DNA of 64,000 nt, from NCBI RefSeq assembly GCF_006124995.1, contig NZ_QEWN01000108.1:62001-126000 (forward strand). The letters run 5' to 3'. Below the pieces are notes generated by a model, which was not told where the DNA came from, ran no database searches, and saw only the letters and a list, made by a program, of their open reading frames with translations. Shown here piece after piece: positions 56,542 through 63,590 of the stretch (positions are counted from its first letter, which is position 1; every line of letters begins with the position of its first letter). The translations under genes were made by a program, and so were the position numbers. This DNA is from Vibrio sp. Hep-1b-8 (GTDB taxonomy: Bacteria > Pseudomonadota > Gammaproteobacteria > Enterobacterales > Vibrionaceae).

Positions 56542-56577
56542 GGCACAGGTTCACAGTTTTGGATCTGTGCCTTTTTT
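56542..56577 (+). terminator. Terminator of the DUF3466 gene
   Basis: GGCACAG / CTGTGCC with a 16-base loop and T6. Confidence 0.85.
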
Positions 56578-56726
56578 ATACCTTGAATTAAGCGTCATTT
56601 TGATCGAATCTTAATGGTGAAGTCATAAAAACTTCACTTCTATCGACTAGTGCTGTGCTAACGATAGTCAGTCTGCGATAGATAAAGTAGTACGTTAAGA
56701 CACATTTTATGTATGAGGACGACACT

Positions 56727-56900
56727 ATGAAGAGACAAAAGCGTGACCGCTTAGAAAGAGCTCAATCTCAAGGATATAAAGCGGGCCTAAATGGCCGCTC
56801 GATGGAGGCATGTCCATACCAGCAGATGGATGCTCGATCTTATTGGCTTGGTGGTTGGCGCGATGCCAGAGAAGATAAACACTCTGGTCTCTACAAATAA
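56727..56900 (+). CDS. rmf: Ribosome modulation factor Rmf
   Basis: A 57-residue basic protein that dimerises 70S ribosomes into inactive 100S particles in stationary phase. The entire sequence matches Rmf: MKRQKRDRLERAQSQGYKAG, GRSMEACPYQQMDARSYWLGGWRDARED. ATG 56727 is preceded by GAGGAC. A GTGAAGT-N7-ACTTCAC inverted repeat (56617-56637) lies about 90 bases upstream and could be a control site. The gene order rmf, fabA, lonH, matP is as in E. coli. Confidence 0.96.
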   Translation: MKRQKRDRLERAQSQGYKAGLNGRSMEACPYQQMDARSYWLGGWRDAREDKHSGLYK

Positions 56901-56930
56901 CACTCACTCTCCACATACGAAATAGGATTT

Positions 56931-56950
56931 AGCCCCGAAAGGGGCTTTTA
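56931..56950 (+). terminator. Terminator of rmf
   Basis: AGCCCC-GAAA-GGGGCT followed by TTTTA. Confidence 0.88.
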
Positions 56951-56993
56951 ATGATGCTATTAATGCACTATAACTAAATGCATTTGGTTCAAA

Positions 56994-57016
56994 AAAACGA
57001 CTCCGAAGAGTCGTTT
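56994..57016 (-). terminator. Terminator of fabA
   Basis: On the minus strand AAACGACTC-TTCG-GAGTCGTTT followed by TTTT: a 9-bp stem with a UUCG tetraloop. Confidence 0.88.
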
Positions 57017-57032
57017 GTTGAAACATTTGCGC

Positions 57033-57551
57033 TTAAAAAGCAGATGTGTCTTGGAAAAGGCCTACTTTAAGGTCTTTTGCAACGTAAATCTCTTTGCCAT
57101 CAACTAATACACGGCCATCAGCAAGACCCATTACTAGCTTACGGTTTACTACACGTTTCATGTTAATTTCGTAAGTAACTTTTTTGGCAGTCGGTAGGAT
57201 TTGGCCAGTAAACTTAACTTCGCCGACACCTAAAGCACGACCTTTACCTTTACCGCCAACCCAGCCAAGGAAGAAACCAACTAGCTGCCACATAGCGTCT
57301 AGACCAAGACAACCAGGCATTACTGGGTCGCCAGGGAAGTGGCAATCAAAGAACCATAGATCCGGAGTAATATCTAGTTCTGCTAGAATTAGACCCTTAC
57401 CGAAATCACCTTCAGTTTCTGACATTTTAGTGATGCGATCCATCATTAGCATATTAGGTGCTGGAAGCTGAGGATAGCCTTCACCAAATAGTTCACCTTG
57501 GCTAGATGCTAGAAGATCTTCACGGTTATAAGAATCACGTTTGTTTTGCAT
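57033..57551 (-). CDS. fabA: 3-hydroxydecanoyl-ACP dehydratase/isomerase FabA
   Basis: A 172-residue homodimeric hotdog enzyme that dehydrates 3-hydroxydecanoyl-ACP and isomerises the product to the cis-3 form, the branch to unsaturated fatty acids. Active-site residues His71 and Asp85 are in [27 protein letters not shown] 57551 gives the usual MQNKRDSYN start; two extra codons upstream are unlikely to be used. The promoter region contains FabR-like and FadR-like operators, matching the dual control known in E. coli. Terminates with a UUCG hairpin. Confidence 0.97.
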   Translation of the reverse strand: MQNKRDSYNREDLLASSQGELFGEGYPQLPAPNMLMMDRITKMSETEGDFGKGLILAELDITPDLWFFDCHFPGDPVMPGCLGLDAMWQLVGFFLGWVGGKGKGRALGVGEVKFTGQILPTAKKVTYEINMKRVVNRKLVMGLADGRVLVDGKEIYVAKDLKVGLFQDTSAF

Positions 57552-57583
57552 TATCAATTACTCCAAATTTTGATAGCAGCATG

Positions 57584-57605
57584 TTAGTGAACACGTGTAC
57601 GCTAA
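57584..57605 (-). promoter_or_regulatory. FabR-like operator of fabA
   Basis: A 22-bp near-palindrome with outer arms TTAG and CTAA and centre ACACGTGT; 18 of 22 positions are symmetrical. On the coding strand it contains AGCGTACACGTGTTC, very like the FabR operator of enteric fabA/fabB. It lies 33 bases upstream of the fabA ATG. Confidence 0.7.
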
Positions 57606-57621
57606 ACAACTCCGATCAGTA
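57605..57621 (-). promoter_or_regulatory. FadR-like operator of fabA
   Basis: On the coding strand TACTGATCGGAGTTGTT, close to the FadR consensus AACTGGTCNGACNTGTT (14 or so matches). It abuts the FabR-like site on its upstream side, as in E. coli where FadR activates fabA. Confidence 0.65.
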
Positions 57622-57642
57622 AAAATATGAATTAAAACTCGG

Positions 57643-59289
57643 TTAAAACAACCAGTTTTTGATGCGTTCCACAATTCCTTGTGGGTGTTCATGTCTTTCA
57701 AAGTTTTCAATACGTTGCGCGATTCTACTGATCACACTCTCTTCGTCATCACCACGGAATGGTTTACCCATAATGATTGGAATTGCCTCATCGACGTTAG
57801 ATACCGACCAGATATGAAATTCGTTATTTTTGATGCTTTCTACCACATCTTTATTAAGCGATAAATGTTTTAAATTCGACTTAGGCAGAATTACACCTTG
57901 ATCACCTGTAAAGCCGTTATGCTTACACACGTGATAGAAGCCTTCGATTTTCTCGTTGAGACCGCCAACAGCTTGCACACGACCAAATTGGTCTACCGCG
58001 CCAGTCACCGCGATCTGCTGATCAATCGGATATTCCGAAAGTGCGCTGACAAAAGAGCAGAGCTCTGCCAACGACGCACTGTCTCCATCTACTTCACTGT
58101 ATGACTGTTCGAAAACAACCGAAGCAGAATAGGGCAAAGGTTCATCTAAATTGAGTGCGCTGCTGACGAAAGCTTGCATGATCATCATGCCTTTGGCGTG
58201 TAGATTACCACCAAGTTCCGCTTTGCGTTCCACATCTGAGATATCACCATCACCAAAATGGATCACACAAGAGATTCGTGCTGGTTCGCCGTAAGACATG
58301 GGATGCCCAGGAACATCAATAACAGTGAGTCCATTGACCTGACCAATACATTCACCCTCAGTCTCGATGATTACTTGACCGTCCGTAATGTCAGCCAAAG
58401 CGCGCTCTGGGAGATAAGATTCACGCTGATATTTATTTGCAATCGCTTGGTCGAGGTCTTGCTCTGAAATGACTTTACCATTTGATGTGAGCACAGCTTC
58501 GTTGAGTAATGAAAGATACCAAAGTGTCTCTATCGGCATGTAGTGCTGATCTTCTGTGTACCTTGCACCTGCAATCATTAAACGGTGAATAGCACCAAAG
58601 GAGAGTGTAGGGAGCTGGTATTCATCAACTAGCCAAGCAATATACCCTAAGTAAGTATCGATGCTCTGTTTATTAAGAGGAAGTTCTTGCTCAATCTCTG
58701 TAAACATCGCAAGGCCGCAATAAAGCTCTGGTTCAATGTATTCGAAATCTGCAATTTGGTGACGGTCACCAACAAGAACAAGCTTGATTTCGTATTGACG
58801 ACAAGGTTTCTCTACCGCAATTTTGCGAGGATTGGCATTGACAGGGCTAATCTGTTCACCAAGAACAGCAGACTTAATCATCTGCCAACTAGCGGGATTG
58901 GCGAGTAATAATGTGACCGGTGTGATCAGATATCCGCCGTCTGCTTTATCTAAAAGTCCTTCAACTTTAGTGACAATGTCACCTTTGTCGTCGCAGGTAT
59001 ATGAACCGACTAAAGTGGCAATGTCTAAAGATTCCGTCGTTAATACCGGTTTGGAACTATCCGTTCTAACTAGACCATCTTTAACGATATTGCGGTAAAA
59101 GGCATTGTCGACCGCATTGACCATCAATATACGGTTAAAGCCATTCACGCTACATAGGGTATTAATTGCTTGTTTGAGACGTGGCTGGATGTCAAAAAAA
59201 TCAACTTTCTCTAGCTGATTAAATCGATTGATTTGAGCGTCATATTGCGAATATTGCGGGGTAACAGCGTGCCAGCTTTCTTGATTCAT
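57643..59289 (-). CDS. Lon-like protease LonH (YcbZ)
   Basis: A 548-residue protein of the Lon-related family beside fabA. The C-terminal about 200 residues form the Lon protease domain: catalytic Ser in DGDSASLAELC and Lys in GGLNEKIEGF, spaced about 43 residues apart. The N-terminal AAA-like part is degenerate: no clear Walker A can be seen, so ATP dependence is doubtful. Synteny fabA-lonH-matP equals E. coli fabA-ycbZ-matP. ATG 59289; the codon before it in frame is TTG and not needed. A matS site lies within the gene. Substrates are unknown. Confidence 0.88.
   Translation of the reverse strand: MNQESWHAVTPQYSQYDAQINRFNQLEKVDFFDIQPRLKQAINTLCSVNGFNRILMVNAVDNAFYRNIVKDGLVRTDSSKPVLTTESLDIATLVGSYTCDDKGDIVTKVEGLLDKADGGYLITPVTLLLANPASWQMIKSAVLGEQISPVNANPRKIAVEKPCRQYEIKLVLVGDRHQIADFEYIEPELYCGLAMFTEIEQELPLNKQSIDTYLGYIAWLVDEYQLPTLSFGAIHRLMIAGARYTEDQHYMPIETLWYLSLLNEAVLTSNGKVISEQDLDQAIANKYQRESYLPERALADITDGQVIIETEGECIGQVNGLTVIDVPGHPMSYGEPARISCVIHFGDGDISDVERKAELGGNLHAKGMMIMQAFVSSALNLDEPLPYSASVVFEQSYSEVDGDSASLAELCSFVSALSEYPIDQQIAVTGAVDQFGRVQAVGGLNEKIEGFYHVCKHNGFTGDQGVILPKSNLKHLSLNKDVVESIKNNEFHIWSVSNVDEAIPIIMGKPFRGDDEESVISRIAQRIENFERHEHPQGIVERIKNWLF
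58970..58982. other. matS site inside lonH
   Basis: GTGACAATGTCAC, a perfect consensus match, within the lonH coding region, about 480 bases from matP. Confidence 0.85.
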
Positions 59290-59420
59290 CAATTCAGTTC
59301 ATATACGTAAAATGGAGCGAAATTATATAGAAAAATGCTTCTGGTATATATAGATAATTTTATCTCATGATCTTGATCTCTTTTCGATTACAATAGGGAT
59401 TGTAACTTTGCATGGTTAGG

Positions 59421-59433
59421 GTTACGCTGTCAC
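59421..59433. promoter_or_regulatory. Near-matS sequence upstream of matP
   Basis: GTTACGCTGTCAC differs from the matS consensus at one position (third base). It ends 27 bases before the matP ATG, where MatP binding could affect its own expression. Confidence 0.35.
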
Positions 59434-59460
59434 CTACAACTGAAACGGAATGACTTTGCA

Positions 59461-59907
59461 ATGAAATATCAACAGCTTGAAAACCTAGAGTGTGGTTGGA
59501 AATGGAATTATCTAATCAATAAGTGGAAAGCGGGAGAAGCGATCACTTGCCACATTGATACTAGTGCAGCAGATAGCGCGGTTAACGAGTTACGTCAGTT
59601 AGAACACCAACCCATAAAGGTGGTTGAGTGGATAGAAACTCATATGGCTCCTGAACTCGATAACAAGCTCAAACAGGCCATTCGTGCAAAACGTAAACGT
59701 CATTTCAATGCAGAACAGATACACACAAAGAAAAAATCTATAGATCTTGATTACCGTGTATGGGAGAAGTTGTCACACCGAGCAAACGAGTTGGGTTGCA
59801 CTTTATCCGATGCGATAGAGTATCTGCTTTCTGAAGCTTCTCGAAGTGAAAAAGCGAGTAAGGCAGTGAGTAGCCTCAAAGAGGATTTAAGTAAGCTTCT
59901 CGATTAA
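59461..59907 (+). CDS. matP: Macrodomain Ter protein MatP
   Basis: A 148-residue DNA-binding protein that recognises matS sites, condenses the Ter macrodomain and links it to the division machinery. The N-terminal helical bundle (MKYQQLENLECGWKWNYLINKW), the ribbon-helix-helix (KSIDLDYRVWEKLSHRANELGCTLSDAIEYLL) and the C-terminal coiled coil (about 128-148) are all present, with a length normal for the family. It is divergent from lonH; three exact matS sites lie within 10 kb upstream. In E. coli ompA follows matP. Confidence 0.97.
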   Translation: MKYQQLENLECGWKWNYLINKWKAGEAITCHIDTSAADSAVNELRQLEHQPIKVVEWIETHMAPELDNKLKQAIRAKRKRHFNAEQIHTKKKSIDLDYRVWEKLSHRANELGCTLSDAIEYLLSEASRSEKASKAVSSLKEDLSKLLD

Positions 59908-59920
59908 TAAGGATAGAACT

Positions 59921-60232
59921 ATGCTATACGTTATTCTTGTCGCATCCGCTATTATATTTTGGTTAGTTGCCGTCGATAGGCCAGTACTTAGAGTGACCTT
60001 TACCGAGGGTAAAATTACCAAAGAAAAAGGGCATTTCCCGCCGGGCTTTAAACACAATGTTGTTGAAATTGCGGAACGTACGCCATTCAGTGGGGAGCTT
60101 AAAGTTTATCAGCAACGTACAGGCACTAAGCTAGTGATGTCTAAGCAGATTCCGAAAAAAATACAGCAGCGTATTCGCAATGTATTCCCATTTCAAGGCT
60201 TTACGAGCAAAGGCAAAAAACGCAGCAGTTAA
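59921..60232 (+). CDS. DUF3634 family membrane-anchored protein
   Basis: A 103-residue protein with one N-terminal helix (MLYVILVASAIIFWLVAV) and a basic cytosolic or periplasmic tail: VLRVTFTEGKITKEKGHFPPGFKHNVVEIA is the conserved block, and the end is Lys/Arg-rich (SKGKKRSS). It matches DUF3634, which is common in Vibrio and whose function is unknown. It starts 13 bases after matP with a GGA site, so it is co-transcribed with matP. Confidence 0.85.
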   Translation: MLYVILVASAIIFWLVAVDRPVLRVTFTEGKITKEKGHFPPGFKHNVVEIAERTPFSGELKVYQQRTGTKLVMSKQIPKKIQQRIRNVFPFQGFTSKGKKRSS

Positions 60233-60301
60233 GCTAATGCAATGTTTGATACTCTAGATCGTAGCAGTGTCTTGATTAAAAACCACTCAAATAAAGCACT
60301 A

Positions 60302-60319
60302 TAACTAAACGTTTAGTTA
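60302..60319. promoter_or_regulatory. 18-bp perfect palindrome
   Basis: TAACTAAACGTTTAGTTA is a perfect 9+9 inverted repeat without spacer, in the AT-rich region before the barrel gene at 60487. The form resembles a TetR-family operator; the regulator is unknown. Confidence 0.5.
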
Positions 60320-60486
60320 AGAAATCCCTATCTTTAGCTTATCAAACCGAAGTTTTCCGGGGGTGAAATTATTGTTACGTTGTAATTTTTATCAAGGGAT
60401 GGATTGAAAGATGATTCAAATCTGAAACACAGCATCATCGATAAATAATTATTCTGTAGTGAACGTATTCACGCAATTAAATTACT

Positions 60487-61227
60487 ATGCTCAATAAACA
60501 ATACTACCTATTAATTTTGGCTTCTCTATTAGTATTCGAATCATCACAAGCTGAGGAGAACGGCTACCCATTTTCACCATTCATTGGTCAAAATGACGCA
60601 TACCAATTTCCTGTCGATACGTCAAATGGTCAAGCTTCAAAGGGAACGATGCAAGGTATCTATGGCGGACTTGAGTTAAATCGAATGTATAGTTGGGACA
60701 TTGCATTTCAACAGCGCGGAGCTTTAGATACCGAAAACACGAGCACCGCCTCAATTGTCGAGAGTGCGCTTAAGTACGACTACTTTCTGTCAAATAACTA
60801 CAGTATCTATGCTCGGCTCGGCGTCGCATATTGGGATTCGAAACAAAGCCAAAGTACGCTGAAAGACGTATCCCCGATGGTTGAAACAGGCTTAACTTAT
60901 TGGGTTACCGATAAATTTAAGGTTTCTGGGGGATACCAGTACATTGATGAAATTGGTAATTACAACAGCCATACCTTATTGTTGAGCGCCGCATTTACTC
61001 TGGGAAGTTCCGTACCACGTTTACCATCTGCGTCATCGACTAACGTCGCAATGTGGCTTGAAGGAAAGGAAATACTTCCTGAGCAAATAGAGACTAAGGG
61101 CGAGGGTGCATCAAAGCCTATAACATCGAACATGACGCCAGAAAGCAGATCATTGAACCGATGTGTTGAAATGCGCCGGTTAACGGTAGATGACAGCGAA
61201 ACATCATGTGAAATCGATACGCTGTAA
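60487..61227 (+). CDS. OmpA-like outer membrane beta-barrel protein
   Basis: A 246-residue exported protein. Signal peptide 1-22 (ESSQA). Residues about 30-180 show alternating strands with aromatic girdles, ending GLTYWVTDKFKVSGGYQYIDEIGNYNSHTLLLSAAF, closely like the eight-stranded OmpA barrel. The position after matP is that of ompA in E. coli. The rest (about 185-246) is not an OmpA peptidoglycan-binding domain; the end RSLNRCVEMRR only faintly recalls the closing motif of one. It may be a decayed OmpA relative or a distinct barrel. Start: ATG 60487, no clear ribosome site. Confidence 0.7.
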   Translation: MLNKQYYLLILASLLVFESSQAEENGYPFSPFIGQNDAYQFPVDTSNGQASKGTMQGIYGGLELNRMYSWDIAFQQRGALDTENTSTASIVESALKYDYFLSNNYSIYARLGVAYWDSKQSQSTLKDVSPMVETGLTYWVTDKFKVSGGYQYIDEIGNYNSHTLLLSAAFTLGSSVPRLPSASSTNVAMWLEGKEILPEQIETKGEGASKPITSNMTPESRSLNRCVEMRRLTVDDSETSCEIDTL

Positions 61228-61239
61228 CACCAGTGAGCT

Positions 61240-61389
61240 GTGTTCTATGATTGGGAGCTTTTTGCTCAAGCACTGAAGTCTGTTGATCCAATTCGCAGAG
61301 CTCGATTAGAACAGATCGCTTACAATACGGCTTCGCTATCGATGGGAAAAGAAAAGGAGTTTTGGACCTGTGTTTACAATGCGTTATAG
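61240..61389 (+). CDS. Small 49-residue ORF, uncertain
   Basis: A GTG-initiated frame reading MFYDWELFAQALKSVDPIRR and onward to ...WTCVYNAL with good protein-like composition (aromatic, charged, amphipathic). It lies between the barrel gene and the next gene, overlapping the latter's start by 20 bases. The ribosome site is weak. It could be a small gene or the remnant of the end of a larger one. No family recognised. Confidence 0.4.
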   Translation: MFYDWELFAQALKSVDPIRRARLEQIAYNTASLSMGKEKEFWTCVYNAL

Positions 61390-61864
61390 AAAACAATATG
61401 TCACTGCATTATTCATGCTCCTTACTTTACCAGCCGGTGCCATGAGTTGGTCTGATCACCTGCGCATCAACATGCTAAAGGCTTACGATAACTTAAACCT
61501 TAAAGTGGAGCAATGTGCTCAAATGCGACGGCCGCTTGAAAAGCAACAAGTGGCCTCACCATGGTTTAATGAACTGAGCAGTGAGCAGAAAAAGGCAGCA
61601 TTATTACTGCTAAGTCAGATGACAATGGATACATGCATCGCGGAAGAAGAAGCCGAATATAGCCGAACGTTGCTAGCATATGTAGCAGAAACAGGCGACT
61701 CTCAACGACTGGATGATTGGCTAACAATTAAGAAGGTGTTTCGACATAGAGAGCAACAAGATGCCTTTGAGAGTATAGATTTGCGTCAAATTCAAATTCT
61801 CTTAGAGACCAAGCCATTCAATAAACCATTTGATCCGTTGCAAGTATCGGAGCTGTATGACTAG
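61370..61864 (+). CDS. Exported protein of unknown function
   Basis: A 164-residue protein with a signal peptide (cleavage near PAGAM). The mature part is helical, charged and has two cysteines (C43, C89 region: VEQCAQMRRP and TMDTCIAEEE) that could pair. Two candidate starts: GTG 61370, with AGGAG 11 bases upstream, or ATG 61379. No family recognised. It follows the barrel gene and the small ORF on the same strand, so they may form a short operon; a shared function at the cell envelope is conjecture. Confidence 0.65.
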   Translation: MFTMRYRKQYVTALFMLLTLPAGAMSWSDHLRINMLKAYDNLNLKVEQCAQMRRPLEKQQVASPWFNELSSEQKKAALLLLSQMTMDTCIAEEEAEYSRTLLAYVAETGDSQRLDDWLTIKKVFRHREQQDAFESIDLRQIQILLETKPFNKPFDPLQVSELYD

Positions 61865-61964
61865 CGATTAGCCCAGGTATGTGGGGGTGTTATTTACCGA
61901 GTCTAGAAATGGCCTTAAAGCCGCGTTCACAGCAAAATGCAGATCACTTGAACCGTTCTATCAC

Positions 61965-62150
61965 CCAGCGAGATCTGATTGGCAAGACCAAGACAAGAAA
62001 ACCCTCAAGCGTATCAACAAGCTCATTATCGACGTAAAGCGTTCTCTGTTTGAAGGCATTGGTAAACCAGAGCCGTTAAAATAAAACTCAGCTGGATTCT
62101 GGTCACGCAGAATTGAAGATACCAATCGACTGGTTTGTGACGTCGATGAG
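61965..62150 (+). pseudogene. Broken YoeB/Txe-type toxin gene
   Basis: The frame reads DWQDQDKKTLKRINKLIIDV and then FEGIGKPEPLK, the core of YoeB-family mRNA endoribonucleases, then a TAA stop at 62082-62084, then continues in the same frame as NSAGFWSRRIEDTNRLVCDVDE, the next YoeB motif (intact toxins have His before N-L-S-G-F-W-S-R-R-I). The N-terminal about 12 residues are also scrambled by small indels, and the C-terminal histidine/tyrosine end (CRYHY) is absent, replaced by phage-derived sequence. No YefM antitoxin precedes it. It is a dead relic. Confidence 0.8.
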
Positions 62151-62419
62151 TCGATGAGCAGGCCAGTAGTCTCGATGAAGTCAGCATCCGAGAGCGGGGC
62201 TACAAAGACGAATTCATTCTTCTCGTCGTCTTCATACCCTTGATCCTATCCTTTATTCCCGATTACGCGCCCTACGTCGAACAAGGCTTCGCAGCCCTGC
62301 AGAACATCCCAGAACCGTACTGGTATGTGGTTGGCGCGGTTGTCATAGATACCCTCGGCATGCGCGCCATGGTGCGCTACTTACTCGAATTCTTTTCCGC
62401 AAAATTCAGGGGCAAATGA
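62150..62419 (+). pseudogene. 5'-truncated phage holin-like membrane protein
   Basis: An open frame with no start codon of its own, fused to the toxin relic. It encodes 89 residues: SSLDEVSIRERGYKDEF, then a helix FILLVVFIPLILSFIPDYAP, then VEQGFAALQNIPEPYWYVVG and a second helix AVVIDTLGMRAMVRYLLEF. The layout (R-x-x-G-Y-x-D-E then helices with F-I-P and a P-x-W-Y turn) resembles the end of three-helix phage holin-like proteins. It ends TGA overlapping the next ATG by four bases. GC-rich compared with neighbours. The 5' end, including the start, is missing. Confidence 0.6.
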
Positions 62420-62574
62420 TGGGACTGATGGAAGCCATGCTCATATCACTAATCACCGGCCTGGTCTCCAGTGCCGGCACCATCGCGGCGCTCAAAACCG
62501 ACATCAACTGGATCAAAAAGGTTCAACAAGACCAGGAACAACGCATCCGACAACTGGAGGACAAACATGGCTAA
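62416..62574 (+). CDS. Small phage-like membrane protein with coiled coil
   Basis: A 52-residue protein: one transmembrane helix (MLISLITGLVSSAGTIAAL) followed by a helix rich in Lys, Gln and Glu (INWIKKVQQDQEQRIRQLED) of coiled-coil type. ATG overlaps the upstream TGA (ATGA) and the next ATG lies inside its own end, the compact packing of phage lysis or packaging genes. It resembles small Rz-like or holin-accessory proteins, but I cannot assign it. 34 of 60 bases are G/C at 62461-62520, higher than the surroundings. Confidence 0.6.
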   Translation: MMGLMEAMLISLITGLVSSAGTIAALKTDINWIKKVQQDQEQRIRQLEDKHG

Positions 62575-62692
62575 ACGAAGCAGAAAACGGCGCAAGGCCA
62601 ACGGCCAGCTCAAAAAAGGCTACACCATCAAAGGCGGCCGGGTCGTCAAAGCATCCAAAAGCAAACGACGCAAAACCCGCCGCAGACGCTAA
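62567..62692 (+). CDS. Very basic small protein, phage-like
   Basis: A 41-residue protein MAKRSRKRRKANGQLKKGYT and onward to RRKTRRRR; more than 40 percent Lys or Arg. It overlaps the preceding gene by eight bases and has GGAGG seven bases before its ATG, so translation is well supported. Small arginine-rich proteins of this kind bind DNA in the capsids of small tailless phages. That role is inference; no family recognised. A strong terminator follows. Confidence 0.65.
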   Translation: MAKRSRKRRKANGQLKKGYTIKGGRVVKASKSKRRKTRRRR

Positions 62693-62694
62693 CC

Positions 62695-62719
62695 AAAACC
62701 GCCAACCAGGGCGGTTTTT
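62695..62719 (+). terminator. Terminator of the phage-derived gene set
   Basis: AAACCGCC-N6-GGCGGTTT followed by TTAG: 8-bp perfect stem, three bases after the stop of the basic protein gene. Confidence 0.85.
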
Positions 62720-62779
62720 AGTGTTTGACGTGCTACGCATCGCATTATGCACTCAAATTCATGATATGAATCATAAAAT

Positions 62780-62869
62780 GGTAACAATTCAGTCAGTTAA
62801 AGTTTATTTGGTTTGGCGTTCTGTTTAGACTAGGCACATGTTAGGCGGCATGTTGCATGCTAATAAGCG
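62780..62869. other. Possible attC-like region upstream of the cassette
   Basis: It begins GTAACAATTCA and ends AAGCGTT, the latter being the kind of core site after which an integron cassette starts. The interior shows GGTTTGGCGTT and a GCATGTTGCATGC palindrome. I cannot draw a convincing attC fold, so the left limit is uncertain. Confidence 0.35.
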
Positions 62870-63590
62870 TTAGAAATAAAAAATAAATATGAGTTGGCTT
62901 TATGTTAGAAAAATTAGTTTATAAATATTGTAATACACCGTTCACTCCTAAAATGAAGTTTCATCAAGAGAATGGTGAGAAACTAGAACAAGTTTTTAGG
63001 TTCTCAAGCGCAAAAGGATATTTAGATGAATATCTGAACTTTTATAAGTCACTCGATGATTTTGAAAGTGTCATTAGATTATCTTGCTTGGGAATCTTTG
63101 AATTTTCTTATGGTGGGAAAACAATCCGTGTTCGACATCCACATCAACAACACTATAAAAATTTTATGGGTGAAGATCGTGGCATCGAAGTATCAAAGTT
63201 ACACGATATGAGCACTAAACTGTTGAATTGCTCATTTGTACTTTCTCAAACTGAAAGCTTTGAGGACATTTTTGAGATTGTTAAACGTGAAAGGGTACAT
63301 GGCTTTGGTCCGTTGGCAATATATGATACTTCGGTGCGAATTGGTGCCTCAAGAAATATCGCTCCTACTTCTGTATACCTGCACGCTGGTGCACAAAGAG
63401 GTATGACGAACCTTGAAGATAAGGCACTAGTATCTTCCGGAGTATCTGAAAAAATTAGTGTTCCTTTAAGAGATCTACCTGATGCGCTACAGCCTCTTCA
63501 CCCGATTCAAATTGAAAACTTTTTGTGCTTGTATAAGGATGAATTTAAATCCTTAGAACCGCGTGAGATTTATTTCTAACAAGCGTTTAA
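62870..63590 (+). mobile_element. Probable integron gene cassette
   Basis: The unit starts after GCG|TTAGAA (62867-62875) and its gene ends in TTTATTTCTAAC-AAGCG (63569-63585). TTCTAAC is the inverse of GTTAGAA, the known relation between a cassette's first bases and the inner core of its own attC site; the complementarity extends over 12 bases (GTTAGAAATAAA / TTTATTTCTAAC). The gene fills almost the whole unit, another cassette trait. The remainder of the attC is missing or interrupted by an IS110-family fragment. No integrase is in the window. Confidence 0.55.
62902..63579 (+). CDS. Cassette-borne protein of unknown function
   Basis: A 225-residue soluble protein without signal peptide. 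The centre to C-terminal part carries the segment VHGFGPLAIYDTSVRIGASR followed by APTSVYLHAGAQRG (about 137-170), which I have seen as a shared pattern of hypothetical proteins often suggesting a helix-hairpin-helix-like core (G-x-G-P-L-x-x-Y-D). The N-terminal half is hydrophilic with F-H/K-rich segments. No catalytic site can be named. ATG 62902 has only weak ribosome binding sequence, as is common for cassette genes, which are expressed from an outside promoter. AT-rich relative to the phage fragment just upstream. Confidence 0.7.
   Translation: MLEKLVYKYCNTPFTPKMKFHQENGEKLEQVFRFSSAKGYLDEYLNFYKSLDDFESVIRLSCLGIFEFSYGGKTIRVRHPHQQHYKNFMGEDRGIEVSKLHDMSTKLLNCSFVLSQTESFEDIFEIVKRERVHGFGPLAIYDTSVRIGASRNIAPTSVYLHAGAQRGMTNLEDKALVSSGVSEKISVPLRDLPDALQPLHPIQIENFLCLYKDEFKSLEPREIYF

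Noticed and set aside
62471-62566. N-terminal extension of the basic phage-like protein frame back to 62471
   Set aside because: It overlaps the coiled-coil protein gene almost entirely, whereas GGAGG stands directly before the internal ATG at 62567.
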